From RGDT01 sp964630925 (lineage in GTDB: Bacteria > Planctomycetota > Planctomycetia > Gemmatales > Gemmataceae): 35,676 bases of DNA. Below the pieces are notes generated by a model. That model made no database searches. It saw nothing but the letters and a program-made list of their open reading frames with translations, and was not told where the DNA came from. Made by a program: the position numbers and the translations under genes. Below, in pieces: positions 16,337 to 26,334 of this stretch; positions within the stretch are counted from its first letter, which is position 1; each line of letters opens with the position of its first letter. The stretch is taken from contig CAZVZK010000104.1 in the NCBI GenBank assembly GCA_964630925.1, forward strand, positions 1 to 35,676. Direction: 5' to 3'.

Positions 16337-17541
16337 ACGACCTCGTGCCCGTCTGCCTGGACGACCTCCGCCCCATCACCGCCCGCGAACACGAGGCGGC
16401 GCTGGAGGTCATCGCCCAGGTCAAGCGGATGATCGCCCGCCGCGACGCCGGGGCCGACGCCGTCTGGATGCCCGCCGGCAACTGGACGCGCGAGAGCGCC
16501 GACAACGACTTCATGGACGCCTTCCGCCACGTCGCCGCCGGCGGGTACGAGGCCGTCAACAACCTGCGCTATTACACCAACACGCTGAACGGCACGAAGC
16601 TGCTGCACTTCCGCCCCAACCCCGGCATGGCGTCGGTGATGCCCCTGCCCGCCGACGCGCGGGCCGCCGTCGTCGCGAACCTCCCGCGCCTCGCGCCGCT
16701 CATCGACGATTACCGCAAGCTGCGGGCGACGCTGCCGCCGCATCTGGTCATCAGCCCGCCCCGCGTGCTCGCCGAGGTCGGCGCTGATGTGGACGGCGTC
16801 GTCGTCAACCAGGACACGGTGCGGCAGCAGGCCGCCATCGCCACCCTGTGGAAGCTCGGCGTCCTGGGCCACCTGGAGCGCGTCGCCTCCGAACACGGCA
16901 CCGCCCACGTCGTGGAGATCGGCGCCGGGCACGGCGGCCTGTGCCGTCACCTGAAACGCATCATCCCCCGGCTCACGTACACGATCATCGACCTGCCGGA
17001 GACGCTCCTGCACTCGGGCATCTACCTGACGCTGACGGCCCCGGAGTGGTCGCCTTCGGTGGGCGAGGTGGAGGCGCGTCCCTTCGGCGTGCATCTGGTG
17101 CCGAACTTCCTGTTCACGGAAGCGCTGGCGGCACTGCCGCGCGTCGATCTGGCCATCAACGTCTCGTCGTTCGGCGAGATGGAGCCGGCCCAGGTGAGTG
17201 AATACGCCGCGGGGCTGTCGGCGGCGATGGCCGGCGGCGGGATTCTCTACGAGTGCAACCAGTCGGGCCTGCGGCACATCAAGGCCGACGCCGCGGCACT
17301 CGTCTCGGCGCACTTCCGCGCGTCGCGCCCGGCGCGGGCCGACGGCGTGCCGGCCTACGAGGGGTCGGCACGGCTGCACGCCAACGCGCCGCTCGATACG
17401 ATGCTGCTGCCGCCGCGCCCCGCGCAGGCCGCGCCCCCCAGGAACCCGCTGCGCCAGATGTGGGACCGCTTCCGGGCGCGGCCCTTGAGCGAGCTGCCGG
17501 GGCGGGTGCTGGGCAAAATGCGCCGCCTGCTGGGGGCGTGA
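16333..17541 (+). CDS. Putative sugar O-methyltransferase (TIGR04371-like)
   Basis: Predicted 402-residue SAM-dependent methyltransferase resembling the putative sugar O-methyltransferase family found in polysaccharide clusters. Family-like N-terminal features include NWTRESADNDFMDAFRHVA and YEAVNNLRYYTNTLNG. SAM motif I is VVEIGAGHGGL (about 193-203), followed by YTIIDLPETLLHSGIYL and a motif-like DLAINVSSFGEM. The C-terminal 50 residues are basic and Pro-rich (NPLRQMWDRFRARP) and could attach to a partner or the membrane. The ATG overlaps the glycosyltransferase stop, so the two are probably co-translated and act on the same glycan, one adding and one methylating a sugar. The gene ends 35 bases from the convergent HEAT-repeat gene. 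Confidence 0.82.
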   Translation: MNDLVPVCLDDLRPITAREHEAALEVIAQVKRMIARRDAGADAVWMPAGNWTRESADNDFMDAFRHVAAGGYEAVNNLRYYTNTLNGTKLLHFRPNPGMASVMPLPADARAAVVANLPRLAPLIDDYRKLRATLPPHLVISPPRVLAEVGADVDGVVVNQDTVRQQAAIATLWKLGVLGHLERVASEHGTAHVVEIGAGHGGLCRHLKRIIPRLTYTIIDLPETLLHSGIYLTLTAPEWSPSVGEVEARPFGVHLVPNFLFTEALAALPRVDLAINVSSFGEMEPAQVSEYAAGLSAAMAGGGILYECNQSGLRHIKADAAALVSAHFRASRPARADGVPAYEGSARLHANAPLDTMLLPPRPAQAAPPRNPLRQMWDRFRARPLSELPGRVLGKMRRLLGA

Positions 17542-17576
17542 CCCCGCCGTGCCGCTCGCCCCGGCCCCCGGCCCCC

Positions 17577-20500
17577 TCAGCCCCCCATGTTGCGGATCGC
17601 GTAGCCGATCTGGTTCTTCAGCGAGCCCGCCGCGCGCTTCTCCGCCTCACGCAGCGCCGGCAGGGCCTCCTTCGCCCTGCCGCCCAGGTTCGACAGCGTG
17701 CTCGCCGCCCGCATCGCCACCTGCTCGTCCGGGTCGCCCAGCGCCCCCAGCAGCGGGCCGATCGCCGGCACCCCGATCCGGTAGGCGGCCTGGTGCGCCG
17801 CGTCGCGGATGGACGAGTCGCGGTGCCGCAGGTACGGGGTGATGTACGGCATCGCGTCCGCGCCGACGGCGAGCTGCTCGATGGCGTAATGGGCGTTACT
17901 GCTCCGCCGCCGCGCCTCGAGCAGCGCCGGGAGCGCCGGCAGCGCCTGCGGGCCGAGCGTCCGCAGCCGCCCCGCCGCCGTGTCCGCCCGCGGGCCGCGC
18001 AGGGCCTCGATCAGCTTGGCGAGGGCCACCTGCCCGCCCGGCGAGTCGATGCGCGGGGCCGACTTGCCGATCAGCGGCAGCAGGCGGTTCGACGCCTCCT
18101 GGTGCTGGTAGTCCGCCCCCAGGAGCAGATCGCCCACCGCCGCCCACGGCTTCTCCGACCCCGGCTCCAGCTTCCAGTACAGGATGACGGCGTCGGCCCG
18201 CAGGAGCGGGCTGGCATCGGCCAGCAGCGCCTCGACCTCCGCCAGGGCGGTCCGGCCCCGCGCCGGCGACGTGGCGAACGCCCGCAGGGCGTACTCCCGC
18301 AGCGAGTAATCCGCCGACCGGCTCAGCCCGCGGAACAGCTCGATGATCTTGTCCCCCTCCGACGGCGGCAGCTTGGGCCGGGAGAGCAGGTCGATGGCCC
18401 GGTACGCGACGGCCTGCCGCACCGTGGCGTCCTCGCCGGCCAGCAGGGCGCGCGTCTCGGCGCTGACGACGGCCAGCGTGGCGGCGTCGGCCTCCTTGTC
18501 GTTCGTGAATGCCATCAGCGTCCCGTGCCAGGCGGTACGCAGGGCCGACGTCTTCGCGGCCCGCAGGCGCTTGACCGCCGGCCAGAACGCCTCGCGGCCC
18601 TTGAGGCGCATCGCCGCCAGCCCCATGGCGGACTGCACCTCGCTCTCGCCGTCGGCGACGGCCAGCAGCGCGGCGACGGCGGCCTCGGCGGCCCCCTCCA
18701 CCGTGCCGGCGCCGAAGCGGCCCACGGCGACGCAGGCGCTATTGCGCACCGGGACGGCAGTGTCGCGGAGGTACGGGAGGAAGCGTTTCAGCTCGTCCAC
18801 GTCGGCGCAGGCCGGGATGAGGTACGTCAGGGCGGCCGCACGCTGCGAGTCGTTGCCGCGCCTCAGGCTGTCCTCCAGCGCGGCGCGCACGGCCGGCTCG
18901 GCGACGGGGTAGCCGAGGATGCTCAGCGCCTGGTCGCGGACGCCGAGGTCGGTGCCCATGACGGCGGCGATCAGGGCGTTGCGGCCCGGACGGCCCATCT
19001 CCCTGAGCACGTAGCCGACCTCCCAGCTCCCCCTGCCGAGGTGACGGGCCAGGATGGCGGCGCCGTCCTCGCCGCACCGGCCGAGCAGGCGGTAGGCGTA
19101 GGATTCGTAGACGCCGGGCTTGCCGATGGCCCGGCCCACCGCCGCCGCCGTGCCCGGCGGCAGCGTCTCGGCCGCCTGGAGGCGCTCGATGGCGCGCTGC
19201 CGTGCCATCTCACCGCCGATGTCGAGGGCGCGGACGACGTGCTTCATCGCCTCGGGGCTGCGCGAGATGTGTTCGGCGTACGAATGGTAATTGTCCGCCG
19301 CCAGCATCAGGGCGATGCCCTCGGGGTGATCCTTGGGATAGGCGCCGACGGCGAGGAGGGCGCCGGCGGCCTCGCGGCGCACCTCCGGCGTGACATCCTT
19401 CAGTGCCGCCAACAGCGCCGGCGCCTCGCCCGCGCCGGCACGCCCCAGCAGGGCGGCGGCGGCGGCACGCACGCGGGCGGACCCGTCCTTCAGCCGCGCC
19501 CGCAGCGCCTCCATCGGCAGGCGGGCGTCGTTGTTGTTGCGCAGGGCGAGCAGGGCGGCCAGCTTCAGCTCGGGGCGGCGGCCGGCCAAGGCGTCGGCCA
19601 GGAGGCCGGTGTCGAAGTGGCCGCTCTGGGCCAGGCGGACGGCGAGGACGGCCCTCACGTCCACGTCGGGGTTGCGCTCCAGGAGCCGGGCCACCTCGTG
19701 GCCGCGGCTGTACAGCCACGGGTGGCGGATGGCGGCGCGGAGGCGGACCTCCGGCATGGGGTGAGAGAGCAGGTCGTCGAACGCCTTGTGGTCGGCGCGG
19801 TTCCAGCCGGTGAGGTTCTGACTGGCCAGGCCGATGATCGCCCGCAGGCTGGGGATGTCGAGGCCGTTCAGCCGGTTCTGCACCTCCCACTCGCCGCCGG
19901 GGATGACGAAGCGGTCGGGCGTGCCGCCGGCCATCATGCGGGCGAGGAGCTGGCGCTCGTCGCCCAGCAGGGCCAGGGCCGTCAGGGCGCGGGCGCGGCG
20001 CGCCTCGGGGCGATCCGGAGTGGCGGCCTCGATGGCCAGGGCGGTGGCACCGGCGCCGCCCATCGCCGTCAGGGCGCGGACGACGGCGCGCTCGCGCACG
20101 CCCTCCAGGGCCAGCACGTCCAGCACGGCGGGGGCGGCGGCCTCGCCCATCTTCTCCAGGGCGAACAGGGCGCCCTCGCGCCGCGCCGGGTCGGCCAGCG
20201 CCTTGCGCAGCGCCGGCAGCGCCGCCGGGCCGATGGCCGCCAGCGTCCGCGCCGCGTCGGCCTCGTCCAGGTGCGCCAACAGCGCCTCGGCGGCGGGCTG
20301 GGCCGCCCCGCCCATGCCGGCCAACGCACGCAGGGCGTCGCCGCGTGTCGCCGCGTCCTTCAGGGCGGCGGTGAGCGTCGGCAGGGCGGCCTTGCCGATC
20401 CGCGCCAGGACGCCCGCCGCCGCCGGCCCGTCCGCCGTGCCGAGCAGGGCGGCCAGGCCGGGCATGGCCGGCTCGGCGGCCGGCCCCATCGCGCCCAGCA

Positions 20501-23500
20501 GGGCGAGGGAGCGCGGGCGCGACTTCTTCAGCCCCTCGACCAGCGCCGGCACGGCGGACGCGCCGAGCGCCGCCACCGCGTCGGCGGCCTCGGCGGCGGT
20601 GACGGGGTCGTCCATCGCGGCGAGGAGCGCCGGCACGATGGGGCGGGACCGTGCCACCCGGCCGAGCGCCTCGACGGCCTGGCGGCGCACGCCGGGGTCG
20701 GCGTCGCGGGCCGCCTTGATCAGCGCGTCGAAGGCGTCATCCGTGGCCGGCGGGCCGTGGCCCAGAGCCACGGCGCCGGCCCAGCGGACGTCGGCGTCGC
20801 GGCTGGCGAGCATGGGCAGGACGAGGACGTGGGCCTTCTTGCCGGCGGCGCCGAGCTGGCGGGCCAGGTGGAGCATGTCCCCGCCGGAGCCGCCCTTGAG
20901 GGCGGCCATCAGACGCATGTGCGCCTCGACGGGCGGGAGGGATGGGGGCGGGGTGGGCGGCGTGGGCGGCGCGCCGACGAGGTCGGCGAGCCTGTCGGCG
21001 GCGGGCGGGCCGAGCAGGCGCAGCAGCTCGACGGCGGAGTCGCGGTGCATCTCGAACTGCGGCGGGGAGTAGTAGGGGCTCGACCCGGGGCGCGGCACCT
21101 GGGTGGTCGCGAGGCGGTAGGCCTCGGCGGCGATGGCCCGCTCGATGCCCAGGGCGACGGCCAATTCGGCGGCGAGGTGGTGCTCCCAGCGGACCCGCTT
21201 CACCACCTCGGGCGTGTAGTCGGCGACGGCGTCGGCGGCCCGGATGGCGGCGGCGGCCTTCTTGCGCAGCGCGGGCACCGGGCCGGTGAGCGTGGCGACC
21301 ATGACGGGCCGCGGGGGCAGGCCGCCGCCGGCCAGCCAGCGGCCGATGGCCGCGTCGGCCTCGGCCTGGGCCGTGTGCCAGCGGGGCGACTCGGCGAGGA
21401 CGGGCAGGGCGTCGCGGCCCATCTCGCCGAGGACGAGGGCGGCACACCGGCCCAGGGGAGGGCCGGAATCGCCGCCGTAGTAGCGGCGGTAGGCCGGCCC
21501 CTCCGGCGTCGAGGTGGTGTCGCCGAGGAGGCCGGCCAGCACGCCGGGGAGCGTGCCGGCGCGGCGTTCGATGCGCCACAGGGCCTCCGCGGCGCGGAAG
21601 CGGGTGAGGGCATTGCCGCTGTCCAGCAGCGGGCGCAGCAGTGGCACGGCGGCGCGGGCGGCCGGGCCGATGCGCCCCAGGGCGCGGGCCGGCTCGGCCT
21701 CGTACCCGGAACGCAGCAGGAGGCGACACAGGGGCAGGACGGCGGGGGCGGCCTCGGGGCCGAACTCCGCCAGGGCGGTGCAAGCGGTGTAGGGGTCGTC
21801 GCCGAGGCGGGCGACGAAGTAGGGCAACAGGCCGGGGCGCGATGGGGCGAGGGCGGCCAGGATCGTGAGACGCGAGCCGAGGCCGTGGTCGGGCCAGTCA
21901 TTCATCTCCAGGACGTCGGGCACGACGGCGCCGGCGGCCGGCCCGATGGCCCGCAGTAGGTTGATCGCGTTGTAACGGTCGTCGTCGATCTGCAGGGCCG
22001 CCAGCAGGGCGCGGGCGGCGCTGGCGGCCTGCTCCGGCGTCGGGGGCCGCCACGCGATACGGCCGCCGTCCCGGCCGGACGGGGCGTCGCGTCCCGTCAT
22101 CAGGAAGCGCATCACCGTGATGAGGGAGTGGCGGGTGCTGCGGACGTTCCAGTCCTCGCTCATGCCGCGCTTGCGCATCTCGGCGGCGCGGGTGGCGCTC
22201 TGCTCGACGACGGCGGCGATGGCCGGCAGCGCCCCCGGCCCGGCCCGGCACAGGGCCGCGATGCCCTCGCCCTCGCCGTAGGAGGCGCGCATGGCCGCCA
22301 GGGACTCGACGATTGCGGGCCAGGCCGCCTCGTCGTCGGGGGCGAGTTTGGCCAGGACGGCGCCCTGACGCAGGCGGACGAGGTCCGGCACGGCGGCGCG
22401 GGCGGCGGGGCCGATCCGCACCAGCGCCTCGCCGGCGCGGCGGATGCGATCGCGGGCCACGTCGGCGTTGGAGCCGGCCAGGGAGCCCTCGATGATGGAC
22501 AGGAGGGCGGGCACGGCGCCGGGGCCGATGGCGACGAGGGCGGCGTACTCGGGGTCGAGGCCCCAGTAGTTGTCCTCCTTGAGGACGGCGCGGGCGATGG
22601 CGGCGGCGGCGGGGCGGCCCTCCGGGCCGAAGGGGGCGAGGGCCGACAGGGCGGCGTGGTAGCGTGCCTCGCCGCGGCCGGCCTCGATGGCCTCGATCAG
22701 CACCGGCAGCGCCGCCCGCCCGAAGCGGCGGAGGATGCTCGATGCCGAGTCGCGCAAGGATCCGGAGGAGAGGACGCGGCGGATGATGTCCGCCGACTCC
22801 TCCTTCGGGACGTGGGGGCTGTTGAGGAGGACGCCGAGGGCGCCCCAGTAGTAGTTGGAAGAGTAGTTGTCGCGGCGTGTGCAGAAATCGGTCATCTCCC
22901 TGGCGGCCTTGCGGACGGCCTCCGGCGTGACGCCGGGGGCGGACAGGAGCGTGGCCAGCGCCTTCCCGCTGCGCTCGCTCCTGACGGCGAGGCCGGCGGC
23001 GAGCAGGTCGGCGAAGGGGATGGCCTCACCGTGGGCGAACAGGGCGAGGGTGGCCTCGTGGCGCGGCCCATCGGCCCGCGCCGCCACCGCACGCAGCGCC
23101 GCCACGAACCTGGGCCTCCACTTCCCCGGCATGGACGGGGCGAGGGCGGCGGACAGGTCGATGAGCTGCGGCGTGACGGGCACGTCCCTGGCGCCGAGGC
23201 GGCGGAGCAGTGCCGGGAGGACGAAGCGCGTCAGGCCCTCCTCGCGGCCGGGGAGGGTGGTGATGGCGTGCAACGTGGAGGCCTCGGCCGCCCCGCGCGT
23301 GTAAGGCTCGGGGTCCTCCAGACAACGCGCCCACGTCTCCATGGCCCACGGGGGGGTGAAGGACGCCAGTCCGTAGAAGACGGCGCGGCGGACCTCGGGC
23401 GCGTCGTCGCGGGCCAGCGCCTTGAGGCGGCCCACGGCGGCGGCCGGCAGCGGGGTGCGGTAGATCAGCCGGCTGATGGCGGCGGCGCGGACGTTGGGCA

Positions 23501-25769
23501 GCACGTCGTCGAGGAGGAGGACGAGGGCCTCGGTGACGCGGGGGTCGGGGGCCGTCGGCGCGGAGCCGGCGAACGCGAGGCGGACGGCGTCGTGCGGCGA
23601 GCGGGCGGCGCGGACGACGGCGGGGACGGCGTCGGCGCCCATCGAGGCCAGCAGGCGGACGAGGGCCGCCTGCCGCGCCGCGGGCGAGCGCGGGAATTGC
23701 TGCTCGATGTGCGGGATGGCGGCCTTGTCGGCGCGCTGGAGGGCGTAATAGCTGTCGTTGTGCTCGGCCACCAGCTCGGCGTGGACGCGGAGCACCTCGT
23801 CGTTGGTGGGGGAGAGGGTGGTGAGGGCGCGGCGGGCGGCGTCGCGTTCCTTGGCCTCGCCGCTGCGCAAGGCTTGAAGCAGGACGGCCTCGCCGGGCGC
23901 GCCGAGGCCCTTGAGCAGCTCCGTGAGGTTGGTGGGGTAGGGGGCGCCGTCGGCGAGGCGGCGCAGGGCGGCCTTGGCGGCCACGGTGAGGTCTGGCTTG
24001 AGGGCGTGCGGCAGGGGGTTGGAGCGGCCGGCGGCCACCTCCTCGACGAGCAGGGGGATGAGCCGCTTCGGCTCCAGGCCGAAGGCGTGCAGGGCGCGGA
24101 GTGTCTCCGCACGCTCGTCGCTGCCCAGGTCGGTGCGATCCAGGAGCGCGAGGAGGACGGGCAGGGCCTCCTCGCGGGCGCCGTCGAGGGAGGCGAGGGC
24201 CTTGATGGCGGGCAGGCGTTCCCAGGAGCTGGACGCGCGGCGGATGGCGGCGATGAGCGCCGGGAGGGCGGGCTTGCCGATGAGCTTGAGGGCGGCATCG
24301 CGGCTGAGGTAGGTGCTGAAGGCCTCGCGGGGGGCCGACGGGCCGGTCCAGTACGCGAGGGCGACGGGCGACGCCGGGGCGACGCGGACGAGGCCGGACA
24401 TGGCGACGGGGTCGGTGGGGCGTTTGGCGAAGAGGACGGCCAATTCACGGGCGGTGCCGCCGGTGACGGGGCGCCTCTGGATGATACGGGCGAGGTGGTG
24501 CAGGCAGCGGGTGGCGACGGAGGGGTCCTTGCCGCCGGCGGCCTCGATGAGCGGCCACAGGGCGGGGAGTGCGACGGAGTCGGGCACCTCGGGGCTGGCG
24601 AGGAGGAAGAGCATGACCTCGGACGAGTAGGAGTCGCCGGCGACGGTGAAGTCCACCAGGGCCGGGAGGACGCGGGCGCCGACAGAGGGCCTCCGGGCCA
24701 GGCGGCGCAGGAGATCGCGGTTGACGGAGTGGGAGTAGGGGTCCTTCCGCGACATCGCCACGAGCGGGCCGACGGAGGCCCTGGTGGTCTCCTCGGTGAA
24801 TGTGGCGGGGCGGTAGTTGTGGGCGTTGCTCAGCGCCTGGCAGGCGGCGGCGCGGACGGCGGGGCTGGGATCGCTCAGTGCGGCGATGAGGGCGGAGTGT
24901 CCCTCCGGGGCGAGGAGGCCCAGCGCCTCGGAGGCCTGGTGTGGGAGGGCGCCGAGGCGGGCGTCGCGCAGCACGCGGGCCAGCGGGGCGGGCGCCTTGC
25001 ACGCCGCCAGGAGGGTGACGGCGTTGCGGCGCACGTCGGCCCGGCGGTCGAGGAGGTCGGCGGCGAGGAGGTCGGTGTCGGCCCACGCGGCGGGCGGCAA
25101 GGCCGCCAGGGCCGCCGTGGCGCGGGAGCGGATGGTTTCGGCGGGGTCGAGGCGGGCGGCGAGGAGCGACGGGACGCCGGCCTCGCCCATGAGGCCGAGG
25201 GCCGCGAGGCGGACGTCGAGGCGTTCGTCCTTCATGTCGGCGAGCAGCAGCGCCAGGGCGTCCTTGCCGCCCCAGCCGATGACGCCGAGGGCCGACGCGG
25301 CGCGGGAGCGGACGGCGGGGTCGGCGTCCAGGCGGGCATCGATCAGGGTGCGGCGGAGGCGGTGCTTCTGGCCGTCGTCGAGCTTGGCGTGCAAGCCGAG
25401 GAGGGCGGTGACGGCGGGGACGCGGACGGCGGGCTCGGCCTTCTCGGCGCCGTCGAGGAGGGCGGGGGCGGCGGGGAGGGCGTCGGCGCCGAGGCCGACG
25501 AGGACGCGGGCGGCGGCCTCGCGGCGGGCCGGGGTGCCGGCGGTGAAATGCTTGATGAGGTCGGGGAGGCGCTCCCTGGCGAGGCGCGGGAGTCGGCGGG
25601 CGGCGAGGTGGGCGATGAGCGGCTCGGGGTCGGCGGCGGCGTCGAGGAAGGCGGCGAGGGCGCGGGGGGTGCTCTCCGCGCCGAGGGCGTCGAGGGCGAG
25701 GATGCGGTCCTCGACGGGGCCGGCGAGGGCGGCGGTGCAGAGAATGAGTGCGGCGGCGAGGGGCTTCAT
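17577..25769 (-). CDS. Giant exported HEAT-repeat protein
   Basis: Predicted 2730-residue protein. Residues 1-16 (KPLAAALILCTAALAG) form a signal peptide, so it is exported. Everything after it appears to be HEAT or PBS-lyase-type HEAT repeats: helical pairs of about 35-40 residues with LxALGxxAxPALxxALxD cores, for example PALLAALKDVTPEVRREAAGAL and PDEQVAMRAASTLSNLGG. By length there should be more than 50 units. No catalytic domain, transmembrane anchor or C-terminal sorting signal was recognised, and the protein ends inside a repeat (KNQIGYAIRNMGG). HEAT solenoids are flexible binding scaffolds; planctomycetes often encode very long ones of unknown role. Start supported by GGAG 8 bases upstream of 25769. 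The opposite strand contains very long open frames caused by the GC-biased repeats; they are not considered genes. Confidence 0.88.
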   Translation of the reverse strand: MKPLAAALILCTAALAGPVEDRILALDALGAESTPRALAAFLDAAADPEPLIAHLAARRLPRLARERLPDLIKHFTAGTPARREAAARVLVGLGADALPAAPALLDGAEKAEPAVRVPAVTALLGLHAKLDDGQKHRLRRTLIDARLDADPAVRSRAASALGVIGWGGKDALALLLADMKDERLDVRLAALGLMGEAGVPSLLAARLDPAETIRSRATAALAALPPAAWADTDLLAADLLDRRADVRRNAVTLLAACKAPAPLARVLRDARLGALPHQASEALGLLAPEGHSALIAALSDPSPAVRAAACQALSNAHNYRPATFTEETTRASVGPLVAMSRKDPYSHSVNRDLLRRLARRPSVGARVLPALVDFTVAGDSYSSEVMLFLLASPEVPDSVALPALWPLIEAAGGKDPSVATRCLHHLARIIQRRPVTGGTARELAVLFAKRPTDPVAMSGLVRVAPASPVALAYWTGPSAPREAFSTYLSRDAALKLIGKPALPALIAAIRRASSSWERLPAIKALASLDGAREEALPVLLALLDRTDLGSDERAETLRALHAFGLEPKRLIPLLVEEVAAGRSNPLPHALKPDLTVAAKAALRRLADGAPYPTNLTELLKGLGAPGEAVLLQALRSGEAKERDAARRALTTLSPTNDEVLRVHAELVAEHNDSYYALQRADKAAIPHIEQQFPRSPAARQAALVRLLASMGADAVPAVVRAARSPHDAVRLAFAGSAPTAPDPRVTEALVLLLDDVLPNVRAAAISRLIYRTPLPAAAVGRLKALARDDAPEVRRAVFYGLASFTPPWAMETWARCLEDPEPYTRGAAEASTLHAITTLPGREEGLTRFVLPALLRRLGARDVPVTPQLIDLSAALAPSMPGKWRPRFVAALRAVAARADGPRHEATLALFAHGEAIPFADLLAAGLAVRSERSGKALATLLSAPGVTPEAVRKAAREMTDFCTRRDNYSSNYYWGALGVLLNSPHVPKEESADIIRRVLSSGSLRDSASSILRRFGRAALPVLIEAIEAGRGEARYHAALSALAPFGPEGRPAAAAIARAVLKEDNYWGLDPEYAALVAIGPGAVPALLSIIEGSLAGSNADVARDRIRRAGEALVRIGPAARAAVPDLVRLRQGAVLAKLAPDDEAAWPAIVESLAAMRASYGEGEGIAALCRAGPGALPAIAAVVEQSATRAAEMRKRGMSEDWNVRSTRHSLITVMRFLMTGRDAPSGRDGGRIAWRPPTPEQAASAARALLAALQIDDDRYNAINLLRAIGPAAGAVVPDVLEMNDWPDHGLGSRLTILAALAPSRPGLLPYFVARLGDDPYTACTALAEFGPEAAPAVLPLCRLLLRSGYEAEPARALGRIGPAARAAVPLLRPLLDSGNALTRFRAAEALWRIERRAGTLPGVLAGLLGDTTSTPEGPAYRRYYGGDSGPPLGRCAALVLGEMGRDALPVLAESPRWHTAQAEADAAIGRWLAGGGLPPRPVMVATLTGPVPALRKKAAAAIRAADAVADYTPEVVKRVRWEHHLAAELAVALGIERAIAAEAYRLATTQVPRPGSSPYYSPPQFEMHRDSAVELLRLLGPPAADRLADLVGAPPTPPTPPPSLPPVEAHMRLMAALKGGSGGDMLHLARQLGAAGKKAHVLVLPMLASRDADVRWAGAVALGHGPPATDDAFDALIKAARDADPGVRRQAVEALGRVARSRPIVPALLAAMDDPVTAAEAADAVAALGASAVPALVEGLKKSRPRSLALLGAMGPAAEPAMPGLAALLGTADGPAAAGVLARIGKAALPTLTAALKDAATRGDALRALAGMGGAAQPAAEALLAHLDEADAARTLAAIGPAALPALRKALADPARREGALFALEKMGEAAAPAVLDVLALEGVRERAVVRALTAMGGAGATALAIEAATPDRPEARRARALTALALLGDERQLLARMMAGGTPDRFVIPGGEWEVQNRLNGLDIPSLRAIIGLASQNLTGWNRADHKAFDDLLSHPMPEVRLRAAIRHPWLYSRGHEVARLLERNPDVDVRAVLAVRLAQSGHFDTGLLADALAGRRPELKLAALLALRNNNDARLPMEALRARLKDGSARVRAAAAALLGRAGAGEAPALLAALKDVTPEVRREAAGALLAVGAYPKDHPEGIALMLAADNYHSYAEHISRSPEAMKHVVRALDIGGEMARQRAIERLQAAETLPPGTAAAVGRAIGKPGVYESYAYRLLGRCGEDGAAILARHLGRGSWEVGYVLREMGRPGRNALIAAVMGTDLGVRDQALSILGYPVAEPAVRAALEDSLRRGNDSQRAAALTYLIPACADVDELKRFLPYLRDTAVPVRNSACVAVGRFGAGTVEGAAEAAVAALLAVADGESEVQSAMGLAAMRLKGREAFWPAVKRLRAAKTSALRTAWHGTLMAFTNDKEADAATLAVVSAETRALLAGEDATVRQAVAYRAIDLLSRPKLPPSEGDKIIELFRGLSRSADYSLREYALRAFATSPARGRTALAEVEALLADASPLLRADAVILYWKLEPGSEKPWAAVGDLLLGADYQHQEASNRLLPLIGKSAPRIDSPGGQVALAKLIEALRGPRADTAAGRLRTLGPQALPALPALLEARRRSSNAHYAIEQLAVGADAMPYITPYLRHRDSSIRDAAHQAAYRIGVPAIGPLLGALGDPDEQVAMRAASTLSNLGGRAKEALPALREAEKRAAGSLKNQIGYAIRNMGG

Positions 25770-25883
25770 CGGGGACGCTCCGCGTGTGTGGGTGGCCTCT
25801 GTATCCTCTAGGGGCGGGCGCGTGCCGATCTAAGGGACTGTCCGGAAATTAGTGTAACAGCTCGCCGGCTCGTGTGCCGTCCC

Positions 25884-26283
25884 ATGAACCGGGACAGCGC
25901 CACGGAACACTCGATCCGCCAGCGTTGCTTCGACCTGGCGGACACCCTCGACGTGCGGCGACGCCGCCTCTGGGCCGCTGCCGAGGCCAAGGCCCTCGGC
26001 TACGGCGGCGTCTCCCCGTCGCCGACGCCACCGGCGTCTCGCGCGGGGCCACCCACTTCGCCCTCGCCGGGCCGGAGCCCGCCGACGCGCCTCCCGCCGG
26101 CAATTTCCGCTGCCCGGGCGCGGGACGCCGGCCGCTCGTGCGTCTCCAGCCCCGCCTGGCCGCCGCCTTGGAAGCCCTCGTCGAGCCGGAATCCTGCGGC
26201 CCGAGTCGCCCCTCCGCTGGGCCGGCGAGAGCGTCCGCGACCTCGCCGGGCGGCTCGGCAGGGCCAACTTCGAGATCGGGCGG
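25884..26283 (+). pseudogene. Degraded 5' fragment of an ISAzo13-family transposase
   Basis: Three reading frames in succession give an uninterrupted match to the N-terminus of ISAzo13-family (Rhodopirellula-type DDE) transposases. Frame one from ATG 25884 gives IRQRCFDLADTL and RRRRLWAAAEAKALGYGGVS. After a frameshift near 26015 the next frame gives VADATGVSRGATHFAL, GNFRCPGAGRRPL and LAAALEALVEPESCG. After a second shift near 26200 the third frame gives ESPLRWAGESVRDLAGRLG. The match stops near 26283, before the DDE catalytic domain, so about two thirds of the gene is missing. Upstream, GGGACTGTCCGGAAATTAG (about 25834-25852) may be the left terminal repeat. No right end was found. It occupies most of the gap between the HEAT gene start and the 3' end of the protease gene. 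Confidence 0.8.
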
Positions 26284-26334
26284 CCCCTTACGAGCTGCCC
26301 TGTGCCTTCCGTGGATCGGCCGTGTTGCCCGGCC

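Noticed and set aside
17253..25811. Very long open frames on the plus strand (over 1200 and over 1500 codons) opposite the HEAT-repeat gene
   Set aside because: Their composition is dominated by Gly, Arg, Ala, Gln and His, they have no domains or ribosome binding sites, and they mirror the codon bias of the real minus-strand gene.
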